From NCBI GenBank assembly GCA_964432595.1, contig CAYSOF010000019.1, positions 1-64,000 on the forward strand: a stretch of 64,000 bases of DNA, given 5' to 3'. This DNA is from DASYLJ01 sp964432595. GTDB taxonomy: Bacteria; Desulfobacterota; Binatia; DP-6. Numbering within the stretch: position 1 is the first letter of the stretch; each line of letters starts with the position of its first letter. Both the position numbers and the translations under genes were made by a program. The notes beneath the pieces are model-generated. The model saw only the letters and a program-made list of their open reading frames with translations, was not told the DNA's origin and made no database searches. Positions 32,690 through 42,675 of the stretch are shown here, piece by piece.

Positions 32690-34714
32690 ATGATCGGAAC
32701 GACGAACCGTCTTCGCACGCTCACCCTCGCGGCCGCGATCGCAGCGATGCTCGCGCCCGCGCTTCCCGTCGACTCCACGCCGCTCGCTCCCGCGATCGCC
32801 GAGGCCAAACGTCCGCCGCGACCGAGGCGCCCGACGCGCAGCCGCAAGTTCCATCTGCTCGAGACGACGATCCCCGAGATTCACAAAGCGCTGAAGAACC
32901 GCGAGATCAGCTGCGTCGAGCTGGTCGAGCTCTATCTCGACCGCATCGAGGCCTACAACGGCGTCTGCGTCGACCAGCCGCAGGGCAAGCTCGGCTTCAT
33001 CACCGCCAAGCCCAACGCGGGACAGCTGAACGCGCTCATGACGCTGAACCTGCGTCCCGCCCACCGCGCGCTGTGGGACTTCGACGCCGAGAAGGCGCGC
33101 TCGCTCACCGACGCGGCCGACGACGACCCGGGCATGCCGGACGCCCTCGAGACCGCGGCCGCGCTCGACGCGCACCTCGCCAGCACCGGCAAGCTCTGGG
33201 GCCCGCTCCACTGCGTGCCGATGGCGATCAAGGACCAGTTCGACACCGTCGACATGCGGACGACCGCCGGCATGATCGCCGGCTTCGCCGACGATCGGCC
33301 GCCCGACGACGCGACCTTCGTCCTGCGCCTGCGTCAGGCGGGGGCGATCATCCTCGCCAAGGCGAACATGGGCGAGATGGCGGCGGGCCAGCCGCGCAGC
33401 TCGTTCGGCGGCGTGCTCTGCAACCCGTACGACACCGCCCGCAATCCCGGGCACTCGAGCGGCGGCTCGGCGACGTCGGTCGCGGCCAACCTCGTCACCT
33501 GCGCGATCGGCGAGGAGACCGGCGGCTCGATCCTCCATCCGACCAAGAACAACAATCTCTACGGCCTCGTGCCGACGCAGGAGACGATCAGCCGCGACGG
33601 CATGATCGACGCCAGCATGGTGACGCGGCTCGGACCGCTGTGCCGCACGGTCGAGGACACCGCGCGCGTGTTCGACGTCATCGTCGGCTTCGATCCGAAG
33701 GACGAGCTGACGGCGTTCAGCGTCGGCCGCCTTCCCGAGAAGCCGTACTACGAGTACACGAACCCGAAGAACCTGAACGGCATGCGCATCGGCGTCCTGC
33801 GCGAGTACATGGACCCGTCGCTGTGGAACCAGGCCGACGTCGAGTCCATCGCGATCCAGAGCGAGGCCATCCAGACGCTCGCCGACGCCGGCGCCACGCT
33901 CGTCGACCCCGGCGAAGGCGGGGCGCTGCTGCAGGGCTGCATCAACGAGCTGGCGCCGTTCTACCGCAACTCGCTCTTCACCGCGCAGTTCCCTGCCGCC
34001 TTCCCGGCGGGCGCGAACCACATCAGCACGTTGCTCGACATGTGGTTCGATCCGTCGCTGGTGCCGGCGGGCATGACGGCGCGCAGCATCGGCGGCGCGT
34101 CGACGTCGGGTCAGGGCACCTACATGCTGACGCGCTATCTGCGCGAGCGCGGCGACCCCGAGATCCAGACCATCACCGACCTCGCCAACAAGTCGCAGTT
34201 CTACACCGACATCCGTCCGCAGGTGAACTTCGGCGATCGCAAGGCGGCGCTCCTCTCCGACACCGGCGCGACGACGTTGAGCCTGGCCAACTACTTCGAA
34301 AACCGCTTCGCCTACCAGGTGATCGTGCTGCAGTGCATGGCGAAGATGAACCTCGACGCGCTCGTGTCGTCGTGCGGCACGGTACCGCCCTACGTGCTCG
34401 GCATGCCGCCCGAGCCGACGCTCAACGGCCGCGGCTCGTCGGCCATCAACACGCTCGGCCAGCAGGGCCTGCCGATGCTCGGCATGCCCGCCGGCTTCAC
34501 GACCTACGCCTACGATCGCGTCTTCGACGCGAGCGCGCCGGGCGGGACCAAGCAGATCGGGCCGATCCCCGCGCGTCTGCCCGCCGCGATCATGCTGATC
34601 GGGCGGCCGTTCTCGGAGCCGACGCTCTTCACCATCGCGGCGGCGTACGAGAAGCAGAACAAGGGGCTGCGCGTGCCGCCGTCCGACTTCGGCCCGCTGC
34701 CCGGCGAACCGTGA
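32690..34714 (+). CDS. Exported amidase-signature family hydrolase
   Basis: 674 residues from ATG 32690; GAGG is five bases upstream. The signal peptide is MIGTTNRLRTLTLAAAIAAMLAPALPVDS. The amidase-signature triad is visible as Lys181 (AIKDQFD), a serine in HSSGGS (256/257) and the nucleophile Ser280 in ETGGSILHP, with the expected spacings of about 76 and 23. It should hydrolyse amides, possibly exported peptide or drug-like amides. The C-terminal part (PYVLGMPPEPTLNGRGSSAINTLGQQGLPMLGMPAGF) keeps the family's substrate-channel layout. Followed 56 bases later by an FKBP gene. Confidence 0.85.
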   Translation: MIGTTNRLRTLTLAAAIAAMLAPALPVDSTPLAPAIAEAKRPPRPRRPTRSRKFHLLETTIPEIHKALKNREISCVELVELYLDRIEAYNGVCVDQPQGKLGFITAKPNAGQLNALMTLNLRPAHRALWDFDAEKARSLTDAADDDPGMPDALETAAALDAHLASTGKLWGPLHCVPMAIKDQFDTVDMRTTAGMIAGFADDRPPDDATFVLRLRQAGAIILAKANMGEMAAGQPRSSFGGVLCNPYDTARNPGHSSGGSATSVAANLVTCAIGEETGGSILHPTKNNNLYGLVPTQETISRDGMIDASMVTRLGPLCRTVEDTARVFDVIVGFDPKDELTAFSVGRLPEKPYYEYTNPKNLNGMRIGVLREYMDPSLWNQADVESIAIQSEAIQTLADAGATLVDPGEGGALLQGCINELAPFYRNSLFTAQFPAAFPAGANHISTLLDMWFDPSLVPAGMTARSIGGASTSGQGTYMLTRYLRERGDPEIQTITDLANKSQFYTDIRPQVNFGDRKAALLSDTGATTLSLANYFENRFAYQVIVLQCMAKMNLDALVSSCGTVPPYVLGMPPEPTLNGRGSSAINTLGQQGLPMLGMPAGFTTYAYDRVFDASAPGGTKQIGPIPARLPAAIMLIGRPFSEPTLFTIAAAYEKQNKGLRVPPSDFGPLPGEP

Positions 34715-34770
34715 GCCACCGCGCGCCCGGCGACGTCATGGTCGCCGGGCGCGCCCGCGTGAGGAGGTCC

Positions 34771-35490
34771 ATGAGAATCGTCGCCGTGCTCGTCGCCGCG
34801 TGTGCGCTCGTCGCGCCTTCGGTCGCCGCCGAGCCCACGCTGCAAACCGACGACGAGAAGACCCTCTACGCGATCGGCATGTCGCTGGCGCGCAACCTCG
34901 CGACGTTCGGTCTGACGAAGGAGGAGCTCGCCGTCGTCGCCGCCGGCATGGAGGGCGAGCTCTTCGCGTCGGAGAAGCCGGTCGACATCGAGGTCTATGG
35001 TCCGAAGATCCAGCCCTTCGCCGAGACCCGCGCCAAGACGGCCGCTGCGGCCGAGCGGCAGCGCTCGGCAGGCTTCGTCGCCGCCGCTGCGAAGGAGCCG
35101 GGCGCCGAGCGGACCGCGTCGGGTCTCGTCTACCGGGAGACGAAGGCCGGCGCCGGCGTCCGGCCGCAGCCGACCGACAAGGTGAAGGTGCACTACCACG
35201 GGACGCTGACCGACGGCTCGGTCTTCGACAGCTCGAAGGAGCGCGGCGAGCCGGCCGTCTTCCCGCTGAACGGCGTCATCAGGTGCTGGACCGAGGGCGT
35301 GGCGATGATGAAGGTCGGCGGCACCGCGACGCTCGTCTGCCCGGCGGACCTGGCCTACGGCGACCGCGGCGCGCCGCCGAAGATCAAGCCGGGCGCGACG
35401 CTCGTCTTCGACGTCGAGCTCCTGGAGATCGTGAAGGGTGCGTCGCAGGCGGGAGTGCCGGGCGTCGCGTCCACGCCGGGAGCGCGGTGA
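34771..35490 (+). CDS. Periplasmic FKBP-type peptidyl-prolyl isomerase
   Basis: 239 residues from ATG 34771 after GAGGAGG. Signal peptide MRIVAVLVAACALVAPSVAAE. An N-terminal helical dimerisation part (DDEKTLYAIGMSLARNLATFGLTKEELAVVAAGME) and a C-terminal FKBP domain (VKVHYHGTLTDGSVFDSSKERGEPAVFPLNGVIRCWTEGVAMMKVGGTATLVCPADLAYGDRGAPPKIKPGATLVFDVELLEI) give the FkpA/Mip layout. Two cysteines in the FKBP domain (IRCWTEG and LVCPADLAYG) could form a disulphide. It folds or refolds exported proteins. Confidence 0.9.
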   Translation: MRIVAVLVAACALVAPSVAAEPTLQTDDEKTLYAIGMSLARNLATFGLTKEELAVVAAGMEGELFASEKPVDIEVYGPKIQPFAETRAKTAAAAERQRSAGFVAAAAKEPGAERTASGLVYRETKAGAGVRPQPTDKVKVHYHGTLTDGSVFDSSKERGEPAVFPLNGVIRCWTEGVAMMKVGGTATLVCPADLAYGDRGAPPKIKPGATLVFDVELLEIVKGASQAGVPGVASTPGAR

Positions 35491-35584
35491 CACACACGAG
35501 TGGAGTGGTGGCGATGCGCCGCCTCCGCGGCTCGCTCCAGTCGACGAGCGGACCGACTGCGCAGGCTCGCCGACTGCCTTCCCA

Positions 35585-36910
35585 TCAACCGGCGGCGAGG
35601 CGTGCGTGCAGCTCGGCGGCGCGGACGTCGACCGCTGCGCGCTCGGGCGCGTGCGCGACCGCGCGTGGCAGCGCGTCGCGCACCGAATCCACCCGCTCCC
35701 GAAGCGCGCGCCGCCGGCGGGGATCCCCGGTCACCGCGGCGAGCGTCGCGAGCGCGTCGACCAGGCGCGCGAGCACCGTGAGATTGCCGTCGGCCGCGCG
35801 GCGGATCTCGTCGAAGGCCTCGCCCAACAGCTCTGCGAACCCCGGCCCACGCGCGATCACGCGGAGGACGCCATCGTCGTAGCGCCACCGCGCCGGAACC
35901 TCGCGCCCGGCGACCCGCACGAGGATCGCCGTCAGGTAGTCGACGCAGACCACCGCGGTCGTCGTGTCGTTGATCCCGGGCGACAGCGCCTTCAGGGCCA
36001 CGTCGACCAGCTGGCGTATCCCGAACGCGGCGTCCTGGTCGATCGACCGCTGGCGGCCGATCAAGTATGCGGCGGCGATCTGGTCCGGGACCGCGTCGTC
36101 GAGCGCCTGCGCCGCCGCGACCGAGACGAGGGGAAGCCCTTCGACGACGAACTCGCCGACCCCGCGCTCCATCCGCAGCACGAGATCGTGCTCGCGGGTG
36201 ACGCCAAGGAGCGCCTCCACGTCGATGTGCTGGACGTAGCCGGTCCCGCGCGCCGCGACGGACGTCCACGCCCGCTCGCACTCGGCCTCGTCCGGGTCGG
36301 CGTCGCCGCCCTGGCCGATCGGTTCGGGGAAGAGGCGATCGACGGCGACCAGCGTCTCGGCCGTCACCGCCGCCACGATCTGCGACGCCTGGATGGCGCC
36401 GGCGACGTGATGGATGAAGAAGATGAGGAAGCCGATCCCGACGAACGCGAGCACCACCGCGCCGGACACCGCCAGCGCAGGGACGAACTCGCCCTCGTCG
36501 CCGCCGCGGATCGTGCGCAGCACGAGCAGGCAGTACGCGAACACGCCGACGAAGACGCCGAGCACCACCTGGTTTGCGCGGTCGCGCATGAAGCTGCGCA
36601 ACACGCGCGACGAGTACTGCGTGGCCGCGAGCGACAGCGTGACGATCGTGATGGAGAACGCCACGCCCGCGACCGTGATCATCGACGTGGCGATCGCGCC
36701 GAGCATGCCGCGGGCGCCGTCGGCACCCGCGCCGAAGAGCCAGGGAACCTCGAGCTCGGGCGCCTTCCCCGCGCGCACGTCGACCTCGACCAGCACGAGC
36801 GCGGCGGCGGCGGCCGCCGCCACCAGGACCGACGGCACGAACCACAGGCTGGCCCGCACCTCGCTCCAGATGTGCTGAACGTGGGAGAGCAGCGTCCGCC
36901 AGCCGCTCAC
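35585..36910 (-). CDS. DUF2254 membrane protein
   Basis: 441 residues from a GTG that overlaps the MscS gene's stop by four bases (GTGA), so translation is coupled. Four transmembrane helices lie in the first 190 residues (SLWFVPSVLVAAAAAAALVLV, MLGAIATSMITVAGVAFSITIVTLSLAATQYSSRVLRSFMRD, VVLGVFVGVFAYCLLVL, VSGAVVLAFVGIGFLIFFIHH). The ATQYSSR-LRSFMRD motif and the C-terminal DIRQLVDVALKALSPGINDTTTA segment are hallmarks of DUF2254. Function unknown; pairing with a mechanosensitive channel suggests an envelope-stress role. Confidence 0.82.
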   Translation of the reverse strand: MSGWRTLLSHVQHIWSEVRASLWFVPSVLVAAAAAAALVLVEVDVRAGKAPELEVPWLFGAGADGARGMLGAIATSMITVAGVAFSITIVTLSLAATQYSSRVLRSFMRDRANQVVLGVFVGVFAYCLLVLRTIRGGDEGEFVPALAVSGAVVLAFVGIGFLIFFIHHVAGAIQASQIVAAVTAETLVAVDRLFPEPIGQGGDADPDEAECERAWTSVAARGTGYVQHIDVEALLGVTREHDLVLRMERGVGEFVVEGLPLVSVAAAQALDDAVPDQIAAAYLIGRQRSIDQDAAFGIRQLVDVALKALSPGINDTTTAVVCVDYLTAILVRVAGREVPARWRYDDGVLRVIARGPGFAELLGEAFDEIRRAADGNLTVLARLVDALATLAAVTGDPRRRRALRERVDSVRDALPRAVAHAPERAAVDVRAAELHARLAAG

Positions 36911-38286
36911 TCTTTCGGCGCCTCCGCGCGCAGGAGATCGTCACCGACGTGCCCGTCACGCTCGCCGGTCACGTGGCGGTCGAGATCGTCGCGGGGCGCG
37001 ATGTCGATCGCGACGGCCGGACCGTGCGCCGCGCGGCGCGACGTCGGCTCGTCGATGCCCGGTCGATCGGCGGACACCACTCGCACGCCGTAGACCGGCT
37101 CCGGCATGGACACGCCGGCCTGGTCGAACGCCTGCTTCACCAGCCGGATCGCTTCGCTACGCACCTTCAGGAAATCGACGTGCCGCTGATCGAGCCACCC
37201 GAGCAGCTTCAGGACGACGTTCGAGTCGCCCAGCGATTGGACGGTGGCGACGGGCGGCGGATCGTCGAGCACGCCGTTCATGCCCGCGAGCGTCTCCGCG
37301 CCGATGCGCTGCACCGCCGCGAGATCCTGCTCCGTCCCGACACCGACCTCGAACGAGAACGCACGCGCGGGATTGCGCGTGTAGTTGACGATGACGGCCT
37401 TGTACACGGTCGCGTTCGGGATGCGGACGTGGTTGCCGTCGAGCGTCATCAGGACGGTGGCGCGCGACGTGAGTCGCAGCACGCGGCCCTCGAAGCTCTC
37501 GATGCGCACGAGGTCGTCGTGACCGAACGGCTGGCGCAGGCTCAGCAGGAGGCTCGCGATGTAGTTCTCGACAGTGTCACGCAACGCGAAGCCGAGGGCC
37601 AGGCCGAGAATGCCCGCTGCGCCGAGGACCGTGCCGACGAGCGCCGTGGCGTCGAGGACGTCGAGCGCGATCACGAACCCGGCGAGCAGGACCGCCGCAC
37701 GCATCACCTGCTGCAGCAGGTCGGCGAGAAAGGCGTTCCCGGTGAGCCGGCGGAACGGGGCATCCCATCGGCCGACCACCCAGGCGAGCGTCCAGAAGAG
37801 CGCCACGATGAGCGCGGCGACGGCGAGCAACGGGAGTCGCGCGACCAGCGCGACGGCGCGAGCCTGTAGGCGTTCGACGACGGGCGCGATGCGCCGCTGC
37901 ACGTCGCGCACGTCCTCCAGACGGTCCTCGACCTCCACGACGCCCTCGACCTGACGCGCGATGCGGACCGCTTGCGTGCGTCGTTCCAAGGACGGGATCT
38001 CGCCCGACAGCTTCACGACGCCGTCGTCGACCGCGATGCGCACACCGCCGAGCCCCTCGAGCTCGGCGAATATGCCGCGGAGACGTCGGGCGATGGCGCG
38101 GTCGGTCGCCCCATCGGTCTCGGCCTCGATACGCGGTCCCGGAGCGGCTGCGGCCGCACCCTCCGCCGGCGTCCCGCCCCGCGGCGACTCCTGTGCGATG
38201 CCCGCGACGGCGAGACAATGCACGACCAGCAGCGCGGCTGCGGTGCGATGTACGACCGTTCGGGGCGCGGCGAGCGCTGCGATCAG
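36907..38286 (-). CDS. MscS-type mechanosensitive channel with BON domain
   Basis: About 459 residues. The start is uncertain: no ATG or GTG fits, but GGGAGG at 38297-38292 is followed at five bases by CTG (38286), giving a signal-like MIAALAAPRTVVHRTAAALLVVHCLAVAGIAQ; an upstream TTG at 38373 only adds Trp/Pro-rich noise. A BON domain (IAVDDGVVKLSGEIPSLERRTQAVRIARQVEGVVEVEDRL) precedes the membrane helices and the MscS pore region (GAAGILGLALGFALRDTVENYIASLLLSLRQPFGHDDLVRIES) and beta domain (GRVLRLTSRATVLMTLDGNHVRIPNA). It relieves osmotic shock. Coupled to the DUF2254 gene. Confidence 0.82.
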   Translation of the reverse strand: MIAALAAPRTVVHRTAAALLVVHCLAVAGIAQESPRGGTPAEGAAAAAPGPRIEAETDGATDRAIARRLRGIFAELEGLGGVRIAVDDGVVKLSGEIPSLERRTQAVRIARQVEGVVEVEDRLEDVRDVQRRIAPVVERLQARAVALVARLPLLAVAALIVALFWTLAWVVGRWDAPFRRLTGNAFLADLLQQVMRAAVLLAGFVIALDVLDATALVGTVLGAAGILGLALGFALRDTVENYIASLLLSLRQPFGHDDLVRIESFEGRVLRLTSRATVLMTLDGNHVRIPNATVYKAVIVNYTRNPARAFSFEVGVGTEQDLAAVQRIGAETLAGMNGVLDDPPPVATVQSLGDSNVVLKLLGWLDQRHVDFLKVRSEAIRLVKQAFDQAGVSMPEPVYGVRVVSADRPGIDEPTSRRAAHGPAVAIDIAPRDDLDRHVTGERDGHVGDDLLRAEAPKE

Positions 38287-38418
38287 TACGACCTCCCACC
38301 GGGTGGGACTGCAACCTGGATGCCATACCCACGGTGCAGAATGCGGTCGTATGACGCCGGGGGGCGACCCCAATGGTAGAAATCACCACACGATCCGACG
38401 CCCGCGACGGCCTCGGCG

Positions 38419-41400
38419 CTACGACCCTGGACACGCCGCGGCTCGTCCCGCCTTCTGCCGGAGCAACCGCTTGCCCGCCTTGAAGCGCTCCCGGCCACCG
38501 AACTCGAGGCAGTAGCGGCGCGAGCCCAGCGCCAGCTCCACCTGGATCGGTCCCGGGTTCGTGGCCAGGTCGATGCCGAGCGCCGTCCCTTTGGCCGTCA
38601 CGAGCAGCTGTTTCCCCGCCGTCAGCACGACCTTCGTGATCGGTCCGTGGCCCGAATGCTTGAGTCCCTTGGCCGGCTTCTTCGCCCTGAGCGGCTTCCA
38701 GCCGCCGGCGGGCAGCGGATACGTCACGTCGAAGCCGCCGTCGCCGACCGCTCGCACCCGAAGCCAGCCGTCCGCGGCCCGCAGCGCGGCGACGTCGTCC
38801 GCCGAGCCGAGATCGAGCTGCGGGCGGTCTCTCGAGACGACCTGTGCCCGCCGACTCTCCGGCTTCTTGGGGTTCTGCGACAGCAGCAGCGCGTGCCCCG
38901 AGAGCATCCGCTCGTCGGGCGGGATCGTCTGCGCCTCGCCGACGACGGCCACCGTCTCGCGTGGCAGGTGGGTGAAGCGCAGCGGCGCCGTCAAGATGAG
39001 CGAGCCCAAGCTGGCGATCGTCGCCGTCTCCTCGGTCGCGCCGCCGGGGTTGATGACGACCGTCTGGCCGGGCTGGAACCACGCGTGCGCGCCGGGATCG
39101 AAGCCCATGGTCGCCAGGTCGCCGATGGCGAGCCGGATCGACCCCGCCGGCGCCAGCTCCGAGAGATACGTCTGCGGCGTGATCGTGAGCGCGGGATCGG
39201 GCGGCACGTACGGCGTCCATCCGTCGTACGCCGTCCAGCGCTCGAACGTGCCGATGCCGCTCTGCCGCAGGACGAGGGCGTCGGGCGCGGTGTCGAAGCC
39301 CACCTGGCATGGGCACGTGGGGCCGGTCGCGAGGGCCTGGATCGTGCCGCCGCCGGGACAATTCGGAGACACGAGCGCCCACGTGCCGGGCCCGACGTAC
39401 ACCGCGCGCGGCTCCGCGGCGAGGCGGATATCCTCCTGCAGCGAGGCGACGAGCCCGGGGACGTCGGGGTCTTCCGACCGCATCATCGTCGTGCCGCCGC
39501 GGAAGAACATGTAGAAGCTTTTCCAGGTAGACGGGTTGAGCCAGCTCTTCCCCGGATCGAAGAACGCCGCCACCACGCGGCCGTCGGGGTGGTACATCGC
39601 GAGCGCCTCGCGGCTCGGATTGTGGATCGAGAACTCCTCGAAGTACGCGTTCACTTTCGCGTTCTTCCACGTCGCGCTCTCGGGGTGCTGGAAGCCGAGG
39701 TCGCGGAAGAGCTTGTACACCTCGAGCCGCTCGGCATCGGTCAGATCCTGAAAGCCGCGGCCGTCCGGCCTCCCGACGTACATGGGGTCGATGTCGCCCG
39801 TGACCCCCTTGCCCTCGATCTTCGCGACGAGGACCTCGCGCCCGTCGGTTCCCGCCAGCGCCTCGGTCTCGAACTGCTTCAGCACGTGTTCGAGGTCCTC
39901 CGGCGGGACGACGCCCTCGTCGAAGTTGTCGACCAGGCCTTCGATCGACGTCTTGTTGTAGGGGATGCCGCCCTCCTGGTGGCGCTGCCATTGCGCGCGC
40001 TCGCTCTTGGCGAAGTCGCCCCCCACGCCGGAGTCGTCGACTCCCTTCCCCCACCATTCCTCGGCACGGGTCTGCCAGCGCAACCGCACCTCGTCGATGA
40101 CGTCCGGTTCCTGGTCGACCAGGCGGGCGCGCACCTCCGCCCAGGGCGGCGGCTCCTTGATGAGGACCTCGTCGAGCCGGTCGCCCGGAAAGCCGAGCCA
40201 GTCGACGTCGATGTCGCTCACGTTCTTGGCTTTCAGGTGGTAGGGCTTGGTCAGGAAGTTGCCGGAGCGGAGCTTCGCGATCGCCCGCGAGCCGCGCCGG
40301 CGCACGGCCAGGACGAAGCCCTTCGCGGCGAACTTCCGGAAGACCTCGTCGCTCCACGGGTCGATGCCGAAGAGCTTCGCGCGTGCCGCAACCGAGATCT
40401 CGTCCCACGGCTTGAGCGCGCGGACGCCCGCCGCGACGCGCGCCTCGAGTGTTGCCGCTTCCGAGGCCTTGAAGGTGGCGAGCCCGCGGCCGGCGTAGCG
40501 CGCGCCTTTCGCGCCCAGCTTGCACACGCTGAAGGCGAAGCCGATCGCCAGGTCCGGGTTCTCGCCGGCGATCTCGCCCCAGAACCGCGCGACCGTGGCG
40601 GAGTCGCCCGTCTCCCACGCCGTCGTGAGCGTCGTGAAGTACTGCTCGATGCCCTGGTTGATCTGGTTCCACGCCATGCCCGCCGCCTCGAGCCCGGCAC
40701 CCACCTCGGCGAAGAACTCTTGGCGATCGAAGTCGGACATGCCGCGATAGGCGGTCGTGATGTAGTCCGACAGCAGGTGCATGCCCCGACTGAACCGTTC
40801 CGGGTAGTCCCATGGCGACAGGACGACGACCATTGCCTGCCCCGCCATTTCGACCAGGTTCCAGATCCCTTCCGCGAAGGTGCTCAGCCCATCGACCGTG
40901 CCGACCAGGAAATGCCCGACGACCTCGTCGGCGAACGGTTGGCGCGGCACCTCGTCGGACGTGTCGACCCGCACGGTGTGCTCGCCGGACCCGTCGGTCA
41001 CGATGACGCGATCGTCGAGCAGCGCGGGGGTGGCGCGCTCGTCGTGGATCAGCGTCCGCGTGCCGTCCTCGTTCTTGATCCAGACCCGCGGCCGATAGGT
41101 CACGGTCCCGCGCGTGCCGCCGTTCTCCTCCGTCCGCACCGGCGCGCGGAACGGGACGACCTCCTCCGGCTCGAGCTCGCGCACGATCCCGACGGCGCAC
41201 TGCGCGTCGGGCGCCGTCGTGCCGTCGGGAATGGGCTGCGCATACGACGCGTTGCCGACCAGCTCGGGCGAGAGCTGCACGACGAGCGTCTCCTCCTTGC
41301 TGCGGTTCTCGATCGTGCCGACGACCCGCCACGAGCTGCCGCCCGGCACGATCGGGTCGGCGCCCACGAAGCCGACGCTTTCGACGTCGGTGTCGAGGAC

Positions 41401-42675
41401 GAACAGCACGTCGTCCTTGATGTCGATCTTGGTCGTTCCGGAGGAGGTGAGCCGATCCGTGCTGCCCGGCAGAGCTCCGCTGGCGTACGCCGTCACGTCG
41501 ATCGTGCCGGCGCCTTGTGCGCGGAGGTCGTAGGTCCGAACGACGGTTTCTCCGGGGTCGAGCGTCCCGAGCTGCGAGGGGTCGGCCATCGGGCCGACCG
41601 GCGAGAACGGTCCGCCGACGACGGCGAGCGGCGGCGGGAGTGGCGGCGGCATCTCCCGTGGCAGCGCGCGGAGGTCGATGAGACGCACGGCCTCGAGGGG
41701 CTGGCTGTGGATGTTCTTGACGGTCACCGTGGCCAGGACGTCCTGCGGGATGGGCGTGGCGTTCTCGTCCTCCTCGAGATCGATGACCGCGGGCTCGAGC
41801 TCGACCTTCACGTCGAGCACGTCGGCGGTGAGCGTGATCTCGCGCGGTTGCGGCAGCGACGTCACCGCCTCGCTGCTGGGGCACACGCCGCTGGCGGACG
41901 ACGAGAGGGTGACCGCGCCTGGCGCAACGACGCGCAGGACGTAGTTGCGCCCCACGCCGTCGCCGCTCTCCAGAGCGAAGCCGGACGGGATGCCGGGTGG
42001 TGATGGTCCGGACACCACCTCGACGAGGCCGGGCGGGGAGATCTCGAGCGGCGTCCAGTCGATGTCGGTGATCGGCCCGTCGTCGTCCGACAGCGCGCCT
42101 TCGAGCCTCGTCTGAACCGTGAACTCCTCGCCGACCGGCACGTCGTCGGTCTCCGTCACGATCCACGCGTAGAGGTCGCACGGTCGCCGCGCGAACACCC
42201 GGGCGCCGCGGAAGCCTCGCTGGAAGGATTCGTCGGCTTCCCAGGGGTAGATGACGGGCCACGCCCCGCCCCAGACTCCGACCCAATGCACGCCGGACGG
42301 CGCGGTCACGGTTTGGATCGGCGCCCCCGAGACGGCGAACGTCACGTCGTCGGTATGTCCATTCTCCGGGTGGATGCTCCCGAACGTTTCGTCCGACCCG
42401 TCGAACGCCCTGGTGGTGACCTCGACGAAGTAATCCGACGCGCCGGGGACCGACGGGAACTCGATGGCCCACCGCACCCCGAACGCCTCGTAGGGAAACT
42501 CCGAGAAGACGATGAAGGGAGGGAAGTCGAACCGCCGCACCGTGTACGGAACGAGCACGCCCTCGGGATCCTCTTCCTGGGCGGCGGCCGTCCGCGGCGC
42601 GAGCGACGAGCACAGCGCCGCCAGCAGAATCGCGACGCCGGCCAGGAGAGGCTTCCATCCGTTCCGCGGGGTCAC
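38419..42675 (-). CDS. Giant exported protein with adenylyl-cyclase-toxin-like (EF/CyaA/ExoY) domain
   Basis: 1418 residues from a GTG with AGGAG nine bases upstream. Signal peptide MTPRNGWKPLLAGVAILLAA and on to Ala32. Residues 40-560 are Ig-like beta domains (VTVKNIHSQPLEAVRLIDL, GTIENRSKEETLVVQLSPEL). A helical stretch follows, then, around 780-1005, a segment that aligns by motif with class II cyclases: VLAVRRRGSR (Arg793), the 'G..TK..xxxK' box (Lys810 and Lys817, the CyaA K58/K65 spacing), the catalytic pair Asp961 and Asp963 in KGVTGDIDP, and FQHPE with His997. The CyaA histidine within the Lys box is Lys here. The last 250 residues include a basic module ending in GRAAACPGS. An ATP-to-cAMP function is inferred from motif order only. 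Confidence 0.6.
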   Translation of the reverse strand: MTPRNGWKPLLAGVAILLAALCSSLAPRTAAAQEEDPEGVLVPYTVRRFDFPPFIVFSEFPYEAFGVRWAIEFPSVPGASDYFVEVTTRAFDGSDETFGSIHPENGHTDDVTFAVSGAPIQTVTAPSGVHWVGVWGGAWPVIYPWEADESFQRGFRGARVFARRPCDLYAWIVTETDDVPVGEEFTVQTRLEGALSDDDGPITDIDWTPLEISPPGLVEVVSGPSPPGIPSGFALESGDGVGRNYVLRVVAPGAVTLSSSASGVCPSSEAVTSLPQPREITLTADVLDVKVELEPAVIDLEEDENATPIPQDVLATVTVKNIHSQPLEAVRLIDLRALPREMPPPLPPPLAVVGGPFSPVGPMADPSQLGTLDPGETVVRTYDLRAQGAGTIDVTAYASGALPGSTDRLTSSGTTKIDIKDDVLFVLDTDVESVGFVGADPIVPGGSSWRVVGTIENRSKEETLVVQLSPELVGNASYAQPIPDGTTAPDAQCAVGIVRELEPEEVVPFRAPVRTEENGGTRGTVTYRPRVWIKNEDGTRTLIHDERATPALLDDRVIVTDGSGEHTVRVDTSDEVPRQPFADEVVGHFLVGTVDGLSTFAEGIWNLVEMAGQAMVVVLSPWDYPERFSRGMHLLSDYITTAYRGMSDFDRQEFFAEVGAGLEAAGMAWNQINQGIEQYFTTLTTAWETGDSATVARFWGEIAGENPDLAIGFAFSVCKLGAKGARYAGRGLATFKASEAATLEARVAAGVRALKPWDEISVAARAKLFGIDPWSDEVFRKFAAKGFVLAVRRRGSRAIAKLRSGNFLTKPYHLKAKNVSDIDVDWLGFPGDRLDEVLIKEPPPWAEVRARLVDQEPDVIDEVRLRWQTRAEEWWGKGVDDSGVGGDFAKSERAQWQRHQEGGIPYNKTSIEGLVDNFDEGVVPPEDLEHVLKQFETEALAGTDGREVLVAKIEGKGVTGDIDPMYVGRPDGRGFQDLTDAERLEVYKLFRDLGFQHPESATWKNAKVNAYFEEFSIHNPSREALAMYHPDGRVVAAFFDPGKSWLNPSTWKSFYMFFRGGTTMMRSEDPDVPGLVASLQEDIRLAAEPRAVYVGPGTWALVSPNCPGGGTIQALATGPTCPCQVGFDTAPDALVLRQSGIGTFERWTAYDGWTPYVPPDPALTITPQTYLSELAPAGSIRLAIGDLATMGFDPGAHAWFQPGQTVVINPGGATEETATIASLGSLILTAPLRFTHLPRETVAVVGEAQTIPPDERMLSGHALLLSQNPKKPESRRAQVVSRDRPQLDLGSADDVAALRAADGWLRVRAVGDGGFDVTYPLPAGGWKPLRAKKPAKGLKHSGHGPITKVVLTAGKQLLVTAKGTALGIDLATNPGPIQVELALGSRRYCLEFGGRERFKAGKRLLRQKAGRAAACPGS

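Noticed and set aside
37577..42658. A very long antisense open frame over the cyclase-like gene
   Set aside because: Arg/Gly/Ala-rich with no domain; it is the shadow of a high-GC real gene on the same strand in another frame.
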